The translations under genes and the position numbers were made by a program. From positions 16,203,883 through 16,267,882 of the forward strand of contig NC_092802.1 of the NCBI RefSeq assembly GCF_918797505.1: a DNA stretch of 64,000 bases, in the 5' to 3' direction. Each line of letters starts with the position of its first letter. The first letter of the stretch is position 1. Under the pieces are notes generated by a model that saw nothing but the letters and a program-made list of their open reading frames with translations, ran no database searches and had not been told where the DNA came from. Shown piece by piece: positions 31,941-42,964 of the stretch. Source of the DNA: Bemisia tabaci. Its lineage: Eukaryota; Arthropoda; Insecta; Hemiptera; Aleyrodidae.

Positions 31941-32407
31941 GCAGGCGGATTGTTGGAATTGATAGACAAAGCTATATACGAAGGAGACAAAAAGGATATG
32001 GAGGGATCCTATTGGTGGAAGCCGATAGTTGCAATGGACAAAGGACGTAGGTAATAGACTAACTAACGTCAACCCACGACAGACCCGAGGGGTTAGTCCA
32101 TCATTTACCCCCTTATTATTTAAGAACCACCAGTGTCAACCAATTGGATTCTAGCTCCTAGGAAGCTACAGACAAAGAAAACATAGGGGGTATGGAGCGA
32201 TCCTATTGGTTGAAATGGCTGGTTCTTATAGACTAAGTGAGAGAATGCTGGACTATTATGGGTTCTTTCGTGGGTTTCCGTTAGTTAGTCTATTACTTAC
32301 CTCCTATGACCATTGCAACCACCCGCTTCTACCAATAGGATCGTTCCATACTCCCTGTGTCCTCTTTGTCTATCCTTTTGTCTGTCGATTTCAACAATCA
32401 GCCCGCT
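31941..32407. repeat. composite F2 foldback in the intron
   Basis: Two F2 units fused near 32154: both have GATAGACAAAGCTA or GACAAAGAAAACATA arms and the block GTTAGTCTATTAC. The right end CAATCAGCCCGCTG stops about 80 bp before exon 2 and just before the branch point. Confidence 0.6.
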
Positions 32408-32489
32408 GAACATTTGAATTTTACCTCCCACATCAACATAAAATTTTGGTTACTTTTTCTAACTGTGAAACTTTTCGATCGGATTGCAG

Positions 32490-32918
32490 TGTGACTACAA
32501 GAAGGTCCAGGCCGGGGACGAAGACCGTCACGTGAAGTGCAGGGAGCAGTGCGTTCTCCTTTCGCTTCGAGTACAACAGATACAAAAGGAATACCCGCAA
32601 ATGATGGGGTTGAAAAACCTCGCGAAGGATTGCTCGGACTTCATCGGGGGTGTCTGCGACAAATCTTACACTCTTCCCGGGAAGCGTCATACCTCCCTTT
32701 GCACCTGCTACACCGCACAAAAACCCGGTGAAGAGATACCACGCACACATCTCGCATCCTACTGCCGCGCCCATATGACAGGCTCCAAGATCGTCCACAA
32801 CGTCGGGGTAGCCACGAAGCCGATCCGCAACCAAGTCAGCAAGTGGCACAAGAGCTGGCAGGAGAGACGCAGGGCCAAGAAGGCCGCCAAGGCCGAAAAA
32901 GCAGCCGGTTCGAATTGA
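32490..32918 (+). CDS. secreted coiled-coil, cysteine-rich protein, exon 2 (residues 152-293)
   Basis: Second and last coding exon. It encodes eight cysteines at protein positions 152, 168, 172, 199, 207, 222, 224 and 243 (spacing C-x15-C-x3-C-x26-C-x7-C-x14-C-x1-C-x18-C). An even number in a secreted protein fits four disulfides. The region begins CDYKKVQAGDEDRHVKCREQ. After the last cysteine the chain lacks cysteine and ends with a lysine/arginine/alanine tail (QERRRAKKAAKAEK). That tail could bind acidic partners or act as a nuclear-type signal; both are speculation. The stop is at 32916-32918. An ATTAAA at 32978-32983 and AATAAA at 33290 and 33331 are candidate polyadenylation signals. 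I do not recognise the cysteine pattern as a named domain. Confidence 0.8.
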   Translation, partial: CDYKKVQAGDEDRHVKCREQCVLLSLRVQQIQKEYPQMMGLKNLAKDCSDFIGGVCDKSYTLPGKRHTSLCTCYTAQKPGEEIPRTHLASYCRAHMTGSKIVHNVGVATKPIRNQVSKWHKSWQERRRAKKAAKAEKAAGSN

Positions 32919-32977
32919 GTCAGCGTAGAGCATAGAGCATCTCCCCTCGAAAGTGTCAGAGATCGTGTGAACTGAAT

Positions 32978-33336
32978 TAAAGAGAAAGGAGTCAAGTCTT
33001 ACTGTGGAGGCAGCTATGAGGTAGGAGTAATTCTAAGTTTCAATACCTCCCTAAACTTCTCCCCAGAAATAGAGACAAAATATTGACGCCGAAACTCCCG
33101 GACCCCATAATTCGATTTTCAACTTTGCAGATTTCCAGTCAGATTTTGTCTCTTAAATGGAAAACCACTCAACGGCAATTTTTAAAAACCGTCGTGATTT
33201 TTCGTGATCTTTTTCGATATGACTTGGTTCTTTTCTGTTAAACTCTGTCTAAAGATCGTATCCCTGCTCATGAAACTTGGAAAAAGCTCAATAAACAGAA
33301 ACAACTTATCAAATTTAAGTTCTTCCTTTGAATAAA
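32978..33336 (+). terminator. candidate polyadenylation signals
   Basis: ATTAAA at 32978-32983, AATAAA at 33290-33295 and AATAAA at 33331-33336 follow the stop codon at 32918. The sequence alone does not show which is used. Confidence 0.35.
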
Positions 33337-34894
33337 ACCTAGAATATTCTATTCTTCTTGTCCTGTGGCTCAGAGTTGCTATATTAGGTACCTGATTTAG
33401 CTTTTAGTGGTATTTTTGCACCATAGAAAATGTAGGTATCGCTTTTCAAAAATGTCAAGAAAAGCGTCCTTTTTGTGTGACTTGTTCTATCAATCCTACC
33501 ATTATTTTACGTTTTTAGAATTACTTGAGATTTTTATGCCTCTTATGTTCATAATATAAATGAATGAAAACTATTTGGACTGCATTCTGCAATTTGGAAC
33601 TATAAATTCTGGCTTTTTTGGAAAAACACTTGTGTGTATATGGAAACTAATGGCACATACGTTGTTTTTAAACCGGGCAAGAAGTCATAGTTCCAAATTG
33701 CAAAATGTAGTCCATTTGAGAGGTAAGAAGTAAGTATACTTGAATCCAACAGTTACCAAGCATTATGAATGGCATAGGCATTGAGTTTAGTCTTACAATA
33801 AACGTATCGTGTATATATTATTTTTACCGTATCAAGTTCCTACCATAGCATTATACGATTTTTCATATATTTCCATTTATTTTACTTTTTATAATGGAGT
33901 AAACGTATTTTAAAAAAATGTGTGTAGCGCGTGTAAAAGTACCAAATAAAATACAAAGCTTTATAATGTAGCATGAAGTTTTTATATGGTTATTATTTTC
34001 AGGCTCGATTTTTTTATGTGCTAGTAACGTACAGTACTTTTTGTGTTCTCGTCATCTCCTAGTGAATACCTGCAACACTATTCAAGCTTTTAGATATATT
34101 CTAAATTAAACCTATTAGGTTTCGTTCAAATATTTCACTCGTTAATTAAGGGGGGAGGGGAGAGTCTGGTTGGAAGCTTGCCTTATATACGGGGTCTTAC
34201 GAGGGGAAGGGGTAAAGCTCACTCCTCCGTATACCTTCCACATGAAAAAGGAAAGAGAAAAAGGTCAATTTCAATACAAATAATTATGTCCAGCTATTTT
34301 TCAGGCTTTCTGTTATTTTCTGAAAAATTGAGAGGGATGATGGGCTATTTTTGCGTAATTCAAAAGTGAATAAGAGGTTGGTTAACGGTTTATACAAAGA
34401 AAGGTGAGAGGGTGGGCCAAAAAGTTGGCCAAAATGACTGCTATAATACTTGAACGGCTCATTATGTCAAAGTAGCTGAGACAGAAAAATGAAAAAACTT
34501 TGATGCCGAAATATAAAATAGTAGAATAATACAAATTATTTACAATTAGTTATTACGTTTATAGTCTTCGTATTTCTTAGTGGATTCATCACCTACTACT
34601 TTTATTGTAAATTCTAATATTAGACTGATTAGTTGTATTCGAGTGAAATTTTAGTAATAAAACTATCTTCAGAAAAACACCATGCATATTTTTACCATTA
34701 TCTGAAGCCGCTTTAGTTCGAAGAGGGATTACACTCAGATACATACCTGAAACAGTTCATAACAAGTTGAATTAAAATTATGATTTTAAAACTAATGGAG
34801 ACCTTTCCGTGAGATGAGATACTGAACATTATCTAGACTTAGTTCCTAAGAATCGAGGCAAAATGTCCCTTAAAGGGTTAAAATAAAAATAAAA
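33337..34894. other. AT-rich intergenic DNA with one F5 foldback
   Basis: The F5 copy at 33568-33722 has arms GCATTCTGCAATTTGGAAC and CAAATTGCAAAATGTAG. The rest is AT-rich with no gene seen. Confidence 0.45.
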
Positions 34895-35450
34895 TAATGG
34901 ACCACTAGACAAGCTACGAATTTCAGCATCCTGATACATGTTTTTTAATCAAAATTTCATGTAAAACACGATGCGCACAACGGAAATTACCGAAATCAAC
35001 TCCTTACGAAGATTTTAATGATTCTTGATGCGTGAATTCAAACTACCCGCTCATGAAAACTCAATGCTCTACGTGACTCACATCGCGCGCTAGACGTTAT
35101 CATGACAATCTATGCGATATAAAAATTCGGCAACCTCGATTTTGACGCTTCGGCTCAGCTATAGCAAGTAGTTTATAGTTTGAAAGATACACGGTGGGAA
35201 ATGAACATTGCTCGATTGAGAAGCTTGCTGAAACCGTTGTAGTGCGCGATTTGACTCACGTGGAGCTTTGAGTTTCTTGTGAGCGGGCAGTTCAAATTCC
35301 TCGTAACCAATGTGAAAAGGAAACGTTAATATCTTCGTTAGGAGTTAGTTTCAGTTATTTTCGTTGCGCGAATCGTGTTCTACGTGAGATTCTGGTTAAG
35401 AAACATGCATCAGAATGCTGAAATTCGTACCTTGTCTAGTGGTCCATTGT
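34895..35450. repeat. F7 foldback, about 555 bp
   Basis: Ends AATGGACCACTAGACAAG and the inverse CTTGTCTAGTGGTCCATT. The arms pair for about 200 bp, with CCCGCTCATGAAAACTCAA opposite its inverse. A second copy at 46071-46624 is nearly the same length. Confidence 0.75.
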
Positions 35451-35624
35451 GCCATAGCTTACTAAGTTCAATTTTGCATCAATTGGCGCAAAAATCAACG
35501 ATTGGTGCCAAAAAATTACGCTTTGAAAAAGTTCAAATTTCAAGGACGAAAAGCGGAAAATTCGGAAAAAAAACCGCCTTTAAAGGTTATCAATACTGTT
35601 GCCGGGCAGAAAATCATTCATCCA

Positions 35625-35772
35625 GCGGCGTGAATCGATTGATGTGCCTTTGAAATCTATAAAAAAAGATCGATTATCAGGGCGTTCGCAACGAACACCA
35701 TAATAATCGATTCTTTACCGTAGATTCAATGGGAATGATATCGATAGTCGATTATCGTGCCTCGCCTCTGGA
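35625..35772. repeat. F1 foldback copy
   Basis: Contains GATCGATTATCAGGGCGTTC, CGAACACCATAATAATCGAT and paired outer arms. About 148 bp. Confidence 0.6.
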
Positions 35773-36207
35773 TTCCCCTCAAACGGTCACAAAATCATTG
35801 ATGATGCAAATCAGTGCTTGATGAAACTTTTACCCAATGTTCTTGAGAGTAATAGCAAGCGATCAGCACCGACAACTGAGAATTGTGTTTTGGACCCCAA
35901 ACCGGTTTTCCCTCTATAGGTACTGAACAATTTGAGTTTCCACCTTAAAGGGGAATTTTACCCCTCTGCGTTGTGCGTCATGGATCATCGTCTCCCGGAC
36001 GCAGGAACGTAAATCAATGCCAAGGTCGCAAAATTATTGACTCAAAAAATTCAAATTTTTACAGGAATGTGTTTGCGAAATTTTTCTGAGTTAACTGTGC
36101 ACGAGATCAAAAGAAATATTAGTGTACATTTTAGATGCAAATTCCCAAGATTCTCCTAGTATACATATAAAAACCATTTGCGCAAGGAAATTGGGCAACA
36201 GTATAGA
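35773..36207. other. intergenic, nothing recognised
   Basis: No supported gene or repeat. Confidence 0.35.
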
Positions 36208-36330
36208 TGTGTGATACGAACCTCGACAGCTACACTTTAAGTGTTCAGATGCTCAATCTGAAAACTTCAGAGATCCATATGACCTAAACTTCGGGTCCCA
36301 CGCACGAGGTTTTTACTTTCTCGCTCCCAT
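36208..36330. repeat. C2 right-arm fragment
   Basis: AACTTCAGAGATCCATATGA then CTTCGGGTCCCACGCACGAG, the right arm of C2. The outer end and the whole left arm are missing. Confidence 0.55.
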
Positions 36331-36358
36331 AGGGTAGAGAGGAAGTATTGTCATCCTC

Positions 36359-37130
36359 CAAAAAAAAAAAAAAAAAAAAGTTGAAATTTCATCATTTCTA
36401 GACGTTTTAAGGTCCCAGGAGTAAAAATAACCATACTTGAAAAAATGTGTGTCCGTCCGTGTGGCGTCCCCCAAATCTGTCTACAGCGATATCTCAGAAT
36501 CTATCTGTTCGATTTCATTCAAAATTGGCACAGGACACCATATCTATGGTCTCCTTATGCACGTTCAACGATTTTGAGGTACGCTAAAATTTGGGGGGGC
36601 TACGCTCAATTGTCCATTTTTAGCAAAATCACACGGAAAGCTCATTTTGAAAGACTGTAAATTTTGAAAAATGTCTTTAATTCTTTAACAATGGGCATCA
36701 AGCACATCACCTGGGTCATTAATTTAAGTTCCAAAAAGATCTTTGGACTAAACTCAAAATTCAAGAGATACGAGGCCCAAAAGTAGGGCACTTTGCTCCG
36801 CGAAACAGCTCATTTTCAAGGACTGTAAATTTGAAAAAAAATAAAATAAAATGCCTTCAATTCTTCGAAAGTTGGCATCAGAGCACCACCTGGTTCATTA
36901 ATTTAAGTTCCTACGAGGTCTTTGGACTAAACTAAAAATTGAAGGGTTACGCGTCATATAGCGAGGAGAGCACTTCGGTCACACGGAGAGCTCATGGACT
37001 GTAGATTTTGAAAAAATGCCTTTAATTCTTTGAAAGTTGGCTCAAAAGCACCATCTGAGTCATTAATTTAAGTTCCTAAAGGATTCATGGACTAATCTCA
37101 TAATTGCAGAGGGGCCGATAGGAAACGCTC
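36359..37130. repeat. poly(A) run followed by a three-copy, about 170-bp tandem array
   Basis: An A20 run at 36360-36379 is followed by sequence with GTGTGTCCGTCCGTGTGG and then three units anchored on GACTGTA(A/G)ATTTTGAAAAA at 36653, 36821 and 36997 (spacings 168 and 176). Shared blocks include TCATTAATTTAAGTTCC and TTTGGACTAA. Units are diverged. There is no reading frame across them. Confidence 0.7.
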
Positions 37131-38110
37131 AATTCTCTGATAAATGAGTCGGAGCGCTTCTAGATAATAGCAGCAAACGCTTTGAGTCAGGTGAAACCTA
37201 GGAATTCAAATGCTTTATATAATGCATCATATAGTATTTCCAAAATTACTCCGTAGGTAATCACAAAGCAAAATTAGACAACTAATTAGATACATACTCA
37301 CATTACAAAGGTACTATGAATCATCAAGCTAACGCCAAGAACTGACACTTAGATCTTTATTAAAAACTAATATGTTTGTTGTTAATGAATTTAGAATCCC
37401 GGCAGATTCCATCTTTTGCGGTTCCTTTTTACGAGGTACTAAGCACAAATATAATGTAATAATTCGGCACAAATATGACTGATTTAATGCTTGTTAATGA
37501 AGGAGGTTATAATTGTTATAACGTGACGTTTGTTGACTTGTCTCTCGTTGACGTTTGTCGATGGCGCTCTCTATTGTTTTCGCTTTGAGTTACGGGGATA
37601 CGCGGTAAGGAGATGGCGCTCCTGGCGGGCGTGTCGTGAACCTTCCAGCAGGTAGATTCGCCCGCCAAATTTAAAATTTGGGAGATGCTAAGCGAAAACC
37701 GTTTAGTTTTAAGACTATTTGAACATCGAATAGTCATTCTACCCATTCAAGTAGATATTTGATGGCTTTTGACCGTGCTTAAGGAGAGATTATAATATAA
37801 AATCGTATCTGAAGTATGATGTCAATGAATCTAATGGATCCTAATGAATCGTAGAAAAGCTAAGATTTTTACGGATCGCCATCTTTGACAGGAGACTTAG
37901 TTAATCAATTACATATTTAATTGAAGATGCCTCATAAAATCAACAAGTCGAGTCCGAATATATGAATTCACCACATATCGCGAAGACATTTACAATGAAG
38001 TTCAATGGTTTGAATAAAAATTTCATAACTATTATCCTGTGATCAAAATTCCAATCAAACTTTATGATTTTGTAAAATTGGCAGTATTTTTCTAAATATT
38101 CCAGTAAAAG
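37131..38110. other. intergenic, nothing recognised
   Basis: AT-rich DNA without a supported gene. A short GTTGACGTTTGTCGA-type repeat lies near 37520-37565. Confidence 0.35.
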
Positions 38111-38117
38111 TGTCTAT

Positions 38118-38269
38118 GCCGGCGCGAAGCGCCGGCTCGAGCGAGAAAGTCCCGTGCGGTCCCCGCACCAATCCGCTAAGCGGATGGGGGGGCGAAGCCC
38201 CCCAAATGCCGGCGCGTAGCGCCGGTACGCGGCGCGAAGCGCCGCGCATAAATTGGCCGGAGGCCAATT
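38118..38269. repeat. cluster of GC-rich tri-loop hairpins
   Basis: Within 152 bp lie seven perfect short hairpins with three-base loops: 38118-38136 (stem 8, loop GAA), 38154-38168 (loop TCC), 38171-38185 (loop TAA), 38187-38203 (loop GAA), 38208-38226 (loop GTA), 38228-38246 (loop GAA) and 38251-38269 (stem 8, loop GGA). Three have the core GCGAAGC, known to form exceptionally stable DNA mini-hairpins. GC content is far above the flanks. No known insect repeat is recognised; such clusters are better known from organelle and bacterial genomes. Confidence 0.85.
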
Positions 38270-38273
38270 TTTT

Positions 38274-38678
38274 AGAGTACCTATATTGAGAGAGTATGGC
38301 CACTGGCGTTACCACCTCTGATTGGCTCAGCCATCTCAGGCTGAATGGAGCCCATAGGACCCAAAAATGGCGGACGCCATAAATTAATGTAATGCAAAAT
38401 GACTCAAAATGTAGTTTTCTTTGCTTATCGTAACGAGAAATTCACTCAAATGCACTCTTGCGACTTCTTTACATATTTTTAAGACTAATCGTGTGCAATT
38501 TTTGAGAAAAATTATCTTGAATGTAGTAAGGTTGGCAGCAAGTACGGTTGATGGTAACCGTCAAAAGTTGGCAATGACCCCCCTCCCATCCACAAAAACC
38601 AAAACAAAGCACCGCCATTTTTGGGTCCTAAGCCTCTCCATAGGGCCTAGTGGCCATACTCTCTCAATATCGGTACTC
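38274..38678. mobile_element. A2 inverted-repeat element, about 405 bp
   Basis: Ends AGAGTACCTATATTGAGAGA and the inverse TCTCTCAATATCGGTACTC. The next block GTATGGCCACTGG faces CTAGTGGCCATAC, then CCATTTTTGGGTCCTA-type pairs. It lies immediately right of the hairpin cluster. Fragments of the same end occur at 13690 and 14395. Confidence 0.65.
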
Positions 38679-39851
38679 GAGGTTTTTTCTCCGTGTAAAC
38701 GCACCGCGACGCTGGCTAAACCCCCCCCCCCCCCCCCACCCCCTTAGTGCCTTACGTAATACTTGAACCAGCACCTACCAAGGGGTTGGGTTGCGTAGCG
38801 GCCAGTAAACTCCCTGCTGCAAGTAAACGCTCGCTTTTCGCAACACAAACACACTCTCATGGATCCGCGAACCAAGCACACATAATTATCGCAAGGAGAT
38901 TACTCCTGGTGTTGCGGCGGACCGCAGGTTGAGTGGCGTTAAACGCTGCTCGCATCGGCTGCTGTTCTGCGGTCTGGACCGGGCACCGGGGTGCGAAAAC
39001 AATCCCGAATACGTGATCGAACCGCACACCGCTCACCACTCACCACTCATCAGTCAGCAACCCCGTCATTACCGGCAACAGCTCTTGCCGTCGGAAAACG
39101 GACCATGCTATTCGCCCGGCCGGGAAAAATTGAGGGAGAACAGACGGGCATCTCCTATACCTTGTGTGCACGGACACATTTGTGGAGATGTCTTGGCTAT
39201 TTGACGGCGTACATCGGCGTTGCCAGCCGAAAAGTCTAGTGGCTGGAAATCCTTGTACCTTTAGGTGTCGTAGCCCTGAGAATTTCCCTGACCCAGGTCG
39301 AGATTTCTTGACTTTCAAAATATTTGATCCAGGTTCCTCCAGGTTTTCCCTGACCCTTGCAACCCTCTTTGCACTTTTGAATTATCCACATGGGGGGGGG
39401 GGGGGGGGTAAGGCGATCATAAGCGCTCCCAAAAGCTTACGGGCTTTAACTATTACGTAACGCACTTTTTCGGATTTTTTTACCTCCCCCTTTCCGCCCT
39501 GTAACGAACCCCTAACGCAACCCTGCACCCCATCCCCCTTTTGAATTACGTACGTAACGTCAACCCAACCCCCCTCTCCCCTCTAATTTTAAGAAAATTA
39601 AAAAAATGCAAGGAGAACAGCTTGAAAAAAAGGCTGGATTTTCAATTTTTTGAAATTTTTTTTTTTTTCAAAATTTTTCCCCCTGGCTCGGATTTATTAC
39701 GTAAGGCTGGGCTCGACCTCCTCCCCTGTATAACACACCACAACGCTGGCTCTATCCCCCATTTCTCCTAAATACGCTTCGTAACACTTGAACGGCCCTT
39801 TAAGAAGTCCAATCACGAGTGGATCCTTCAGTGTCTTCTCAACCTCTTTTT
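38679..39851. other. intergenic with C and G runs
   Basis: A C-run at about 38720-38738 and a G-run of about 17 at 39392-39408. Many overlapping short open frames on both strands give no support for a gene. Phrases such as TTACGTAACGCACTTTTTC near 39455 resemble similar ones near 43770, a possible old repeat. Confidence 0.4.
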
Positions 39852-40387
39852 AGAGTCCCTCTATAGAGAGAGTTAAGACAACTCGGCCCATGGATGTCAC
39901 AAACTGGAATAAAGATTACACGAATCGGACGTTTTTTGTAATCTTTGATCAACCCATTCCCGAATTCCTATCTCCGTCCCACCTCTCATTTCATTTGTTC
40001 CTTGCCGTATCCTTTATGTCCCAGTCCATTCCAGTTTATAATTTTTGCTATCGATGAAACTGTCATCTTTATTTCAGTTTGTGAAACTGTGAGGCACTGG
40101 GGGGAAAAAACACATTGGATCTAGAGTCCAGACTCTTGACAACATTGACAAGAAAAAGGACTTTTATTCAATCAGATTTAAGCTTAAATCAAAAGGAAAT
40201 CCGCTCAAACTAAGAGGCTTGGTTCTTGATTTCAGCTCAAATCTGATTGAATCAAGAGTATTTTTTCTTGTCGATGTTTTTGTCTGGCCTCTAGATCCAA
40301 TGTGTTTTTTTTTTCAAGTGGGGCCTAAAATATGGGAACCAATCAGAAATGGATACGCATTGTCTTCACTCTCAGTACAAAGGTTCT
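39852..40387. mobile_element. A1 element split by a nested C1 element
   Basis: Left end AGAGTCCCTCTATAGAGAG, right end CTCAGTACAAAGGTTCT. The usual inner block CACAAACTGGAATAAAGATT is present. The C1 copy at 40095-40320 interrupts it in the GTGAGG/GGCCTAAAAT region, which is continuous in the intact copy at 51975-52278. TTCTCAACCTCT occurs just outside both ends. Confidence 0.75.
40095..40320. mobile_element. C1 foldback MITE nested in A1, TSD GG
   Basis: Ends CACTGGGGGGAAAAAACAC and the inverse ending TTTTTTTTTCAAGTG. GG precedes (40093-40094) and follows (40321-40322). Arms as in other C1 copies. Confidence 0.8.
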
Positions 40388-40718
40388 CAACCTCTACCCA
40401 TCTCCTAGAGGACGGCAACGCGGTAACAGAACTCCGATGGACCGCTCGGCTGGAAGCCGCGAGAAAGGCGATAGGGCGAGGGGTGGGGCGCGGAGTATCA
40501 ATTGAAACGTTGGAAATTAATCAAATAAAACGGATGCTGCATGATAGAGGAGCTGAGCCACGATCGGGCGAGTTGGCGAACCTCTCTTTCTCTCGCGTCC
40601 GAATGATTTCACACGAGATGGTGCCGGTGTCCGTGCGCCCATTCGCGGTGGAGCATCCGTGCATTCTTGGATTGGGCCCCACTCTCCGGTTCTGTTGTCA
40701 GATCTCCCGGGGGAACCT
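40388..40718. other. GC-richer single-copy stretch, no gene called
   Basis: An open frame of 177 codons starts in the A1/C1 repeat at 40219 and runs to 40752. The non-repeat part reads like possible protein (ELRWTARLEAARKAIGRG) but it has no start of its own and matches no family I know. It could be an exon of an unseen gene. Confidence 0.25.
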
Positions 40719-40720
40719 CA

Positions 40721-41131
40721 CACTGAATAAAAAATCTCGGTGTATTAACTAGGAAAAGGGTAAAATTACCAAGAATTCAGGGTTCTATTTGATCCCAGTT
40801 TTTTCTTGGTAAAATTATCATTTATGGAATTGGTAATTTTACAAATCTCGGTAAAATGATTGACTTTTTCGGTAATTTTACTGATTCCCGGTAAAAAGGC
40901 CAATATTTTTTATCGACTGTGGTAGAATTACCGAGATAAAATGGCAAAGTTACCGGGAATCGATTACCAATAAAAGTGGTATTCTTACCTGGAAAAAACA
41001 GTAAAAATACTGGTTTTTAGGTAAGCTTACCATTCTGTCTTGGTAAAATTACCAATAATTGGTAAAAAAAAAGTGCGATAGTAAAGGTACCAACGGACCT
41101 TGGTAAAAACACCGAGAATTTTTTTTCAGTG
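40721..41131. mobile_element. C7 element, CACTGAATAAA ends, TSD CA
   Basis: Left end CACTGAATAAAAAATCTCGG, right end CCGAGAATTTTTTTTCAGTG. CA stands before (40719-40720) and after (41132-41133). The interior is dominated by GGTAAAATTACC-type words in both orientations, at least a dozen. Confidence 0.75.
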
Positions 41132-41335
41132 CAAGATCGGATGAGCCCGATCTTCAATTTCTGGAATAGTCGATGAACTGGCCCTCGCCCTCGTGTCAGG
41201 ACATGGAAAAAGAAACCACGACGTACGGACCGAATAGTTTCAATAGGTACTCGGTGGTTCAGCATACAATCCCTTTAGACTGAGAGTTAAGGCAACATTC
41301 CCATTTGAAGCTGTGGAAGAGAATAGATTATTACG

Positions 41336-42035
41336 GTGTGTCTGACGCAATGCGTGAAGTATTTATGCAGTTTTGTAGGCGTTATGCGATATACGGCGAC
41401 CGCTGCTGACCGCACTGTGTTTGACGCAATGCGTGAAGTATTCCCGCAGTCTTGTTGGCGCTTTGCGTCTCACGCTGATCGCACTGTGTTTGCCGGAATG
41501 CGTGAGGTATTCATGCATTCTTGTAGGCGCTATCCATTTCACGCTGTCCGCAATGACCGCACTGTGTTTGATGCAATGCTTGAAGTATTCGTGCAGTCTT
41601 GTAGGCGCTAATAAGTGTTGCATGCCGACCGCCCTGCCGAGTGCCTCTCCTTTTCATCTCAAGTCCTCGTCATCATTGCTCTCTGCGCCGCGCCGCTCCA
41701 GGTCAAATTGCGTGTTTGGTTTCTCTCTTAACTAGACTAATGAAAGGGCAGCCAACCTTCTGACACAAAAATATCACTGACAAAATTCAGATTCCAATGT
41801 CAGACCAAAACGGCCAAGAATGTTCTTGAAAGAGCGTTATGGCCAAATTGCGTGTTTGGTTTCTTTCATAACTCGACTAATTAAAGGCGCTGTCTTTTGT
41901 ATCACCGCAAAACGACAAAATTAGAAATTACGATACTCACAGGAAATGCAAGATTTTGTCGCCTTTTCCCGTTTGCAATTTTATTTTTATACCTAAATTT
42001 AAAAAAAAAAATTGCAAAATTTGCCGCCTCCTAGA
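41336..42035. mobile_element. H (hAT) element, partial copy with four motif repeats
   Basis: Four tandem units with GCGTGAAGTATT(T/C)/CTTGTAGGCGCTA(T/A) at 41343-41610, then the H body and the TTTTGTCGCC...TTTGCCGCC right part. Both termini are missing. It is interrupted near 41750-41845 by a short direct duplication of AAATTGCGTGTTTGGTTTCT. Confidence 0.65.
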
Positions 42036-42964
42036 TCGAAGAAATTCTAAGATGCCCGAAATGCAAACACCTTCTTTTTTTCTCTGTGACACTCGCTGCT
42101 CTCTTCGCTACAAAGGCGGTATTTATGAAGATTCCCAGTGGTCAAAATTCACAGAGCGAAGGCGGCAACGCTGCTTGACAGCTCCTGCTCACACGATGAG
42201 CTAAGTTCCCATAAGCCACCGGGAGTCCGGCGCAGCGCCTAGCGCGGATGTCTACGGTAATATATTGTAAATACAGTAATTTTCCGGGGCCCGGGCGTAA
42301 TTGAATCCGATCCTTTATACTAATGTTTATTCCTCTCGGGCCCGGCGCGACGTGCCGCTCAACGGCGAGCATCCACCGTCCACCGGTGGCATCCGCGGCC
42401 GGTGAACGGTGAGCCCTCGGACCGCAGACCCATGCGTTATCGGCCGTGGCTAGTGGTACTCCGAGAGTCGTGAGGGATTGCGGAATCTGTGGGAACTTGG
42501 TCACCCGAGCCTGGACGAGGATGAGCGTTCGGCGGTTTTAGGTATTTTCGGACTCGCCATGACCGATCCCGGCCGTTGCCTCGCTCCGCGGGAACGTGTG
42601 ATCACTGGTGTTCGCGCTTGTGGTCTCCACTCACGAGGAGAGCTGAAGGAGCTTTCCGTCTACAGCCCTGCATAGACGATCAAATTCAGAACCAATTCCG
42701 ATCAAAGTGGACATGCTGATGACTGGTGGTCACCATCTACCATCAAATTTTGACGGGCCGCACTTTTTCGTCCAAAGTAAGATCAGAACGGAGTGCCACC
42801 ATTCATCATTTCCTGCCACAGGAAACATTTCTGCCGAGTTTTCATTTATAAATGAAGCAAATTAATGAGCTACCGACACTTTGATGCTACTATTTCATCG
42901 GAATTGGTTCGGGAATTTGATCATCTATGCAGCCCGTAAAAATGGACGTATGTCTGCCGAAGGG
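42036..42964. other. GC/AT mosaic, no gene called
   Basis: 42180-42480 is GC-rich with embedded AT words (TATATTGTAAATACAGTAAT). Open frames on both strands overlap and show no family signature. The texture resembles 14600-14960 and 53640-54020. Confidence 0.3.

Larger units (their letters stand above)
29932..32489 (+). other. phase-0 intron of the secreted-protein gene (2,558 bp)
   Basis: It begins GTGAGT and ends GATTGCAG. A CTAAC branch-point match at 32459-32463 lies 27 bp before the acceptor. The frame is continuous across the junction (GTG before, TGT after). The intron holds a three-copy 155-bp satellite, an A1 element, a foldback and a composite F2 element. The last of these ends only about 80 bp before exon 2. 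None of these carries coding sequence. Confidence 0.8.

Noticed and set aside
40219..40752. 177-codon frame
   Set aside because: It starts inside a C1 MITE and ends inside the C7 terminus. Only the middle third is non-repeat, and it has no own start or splice sites I can defend.
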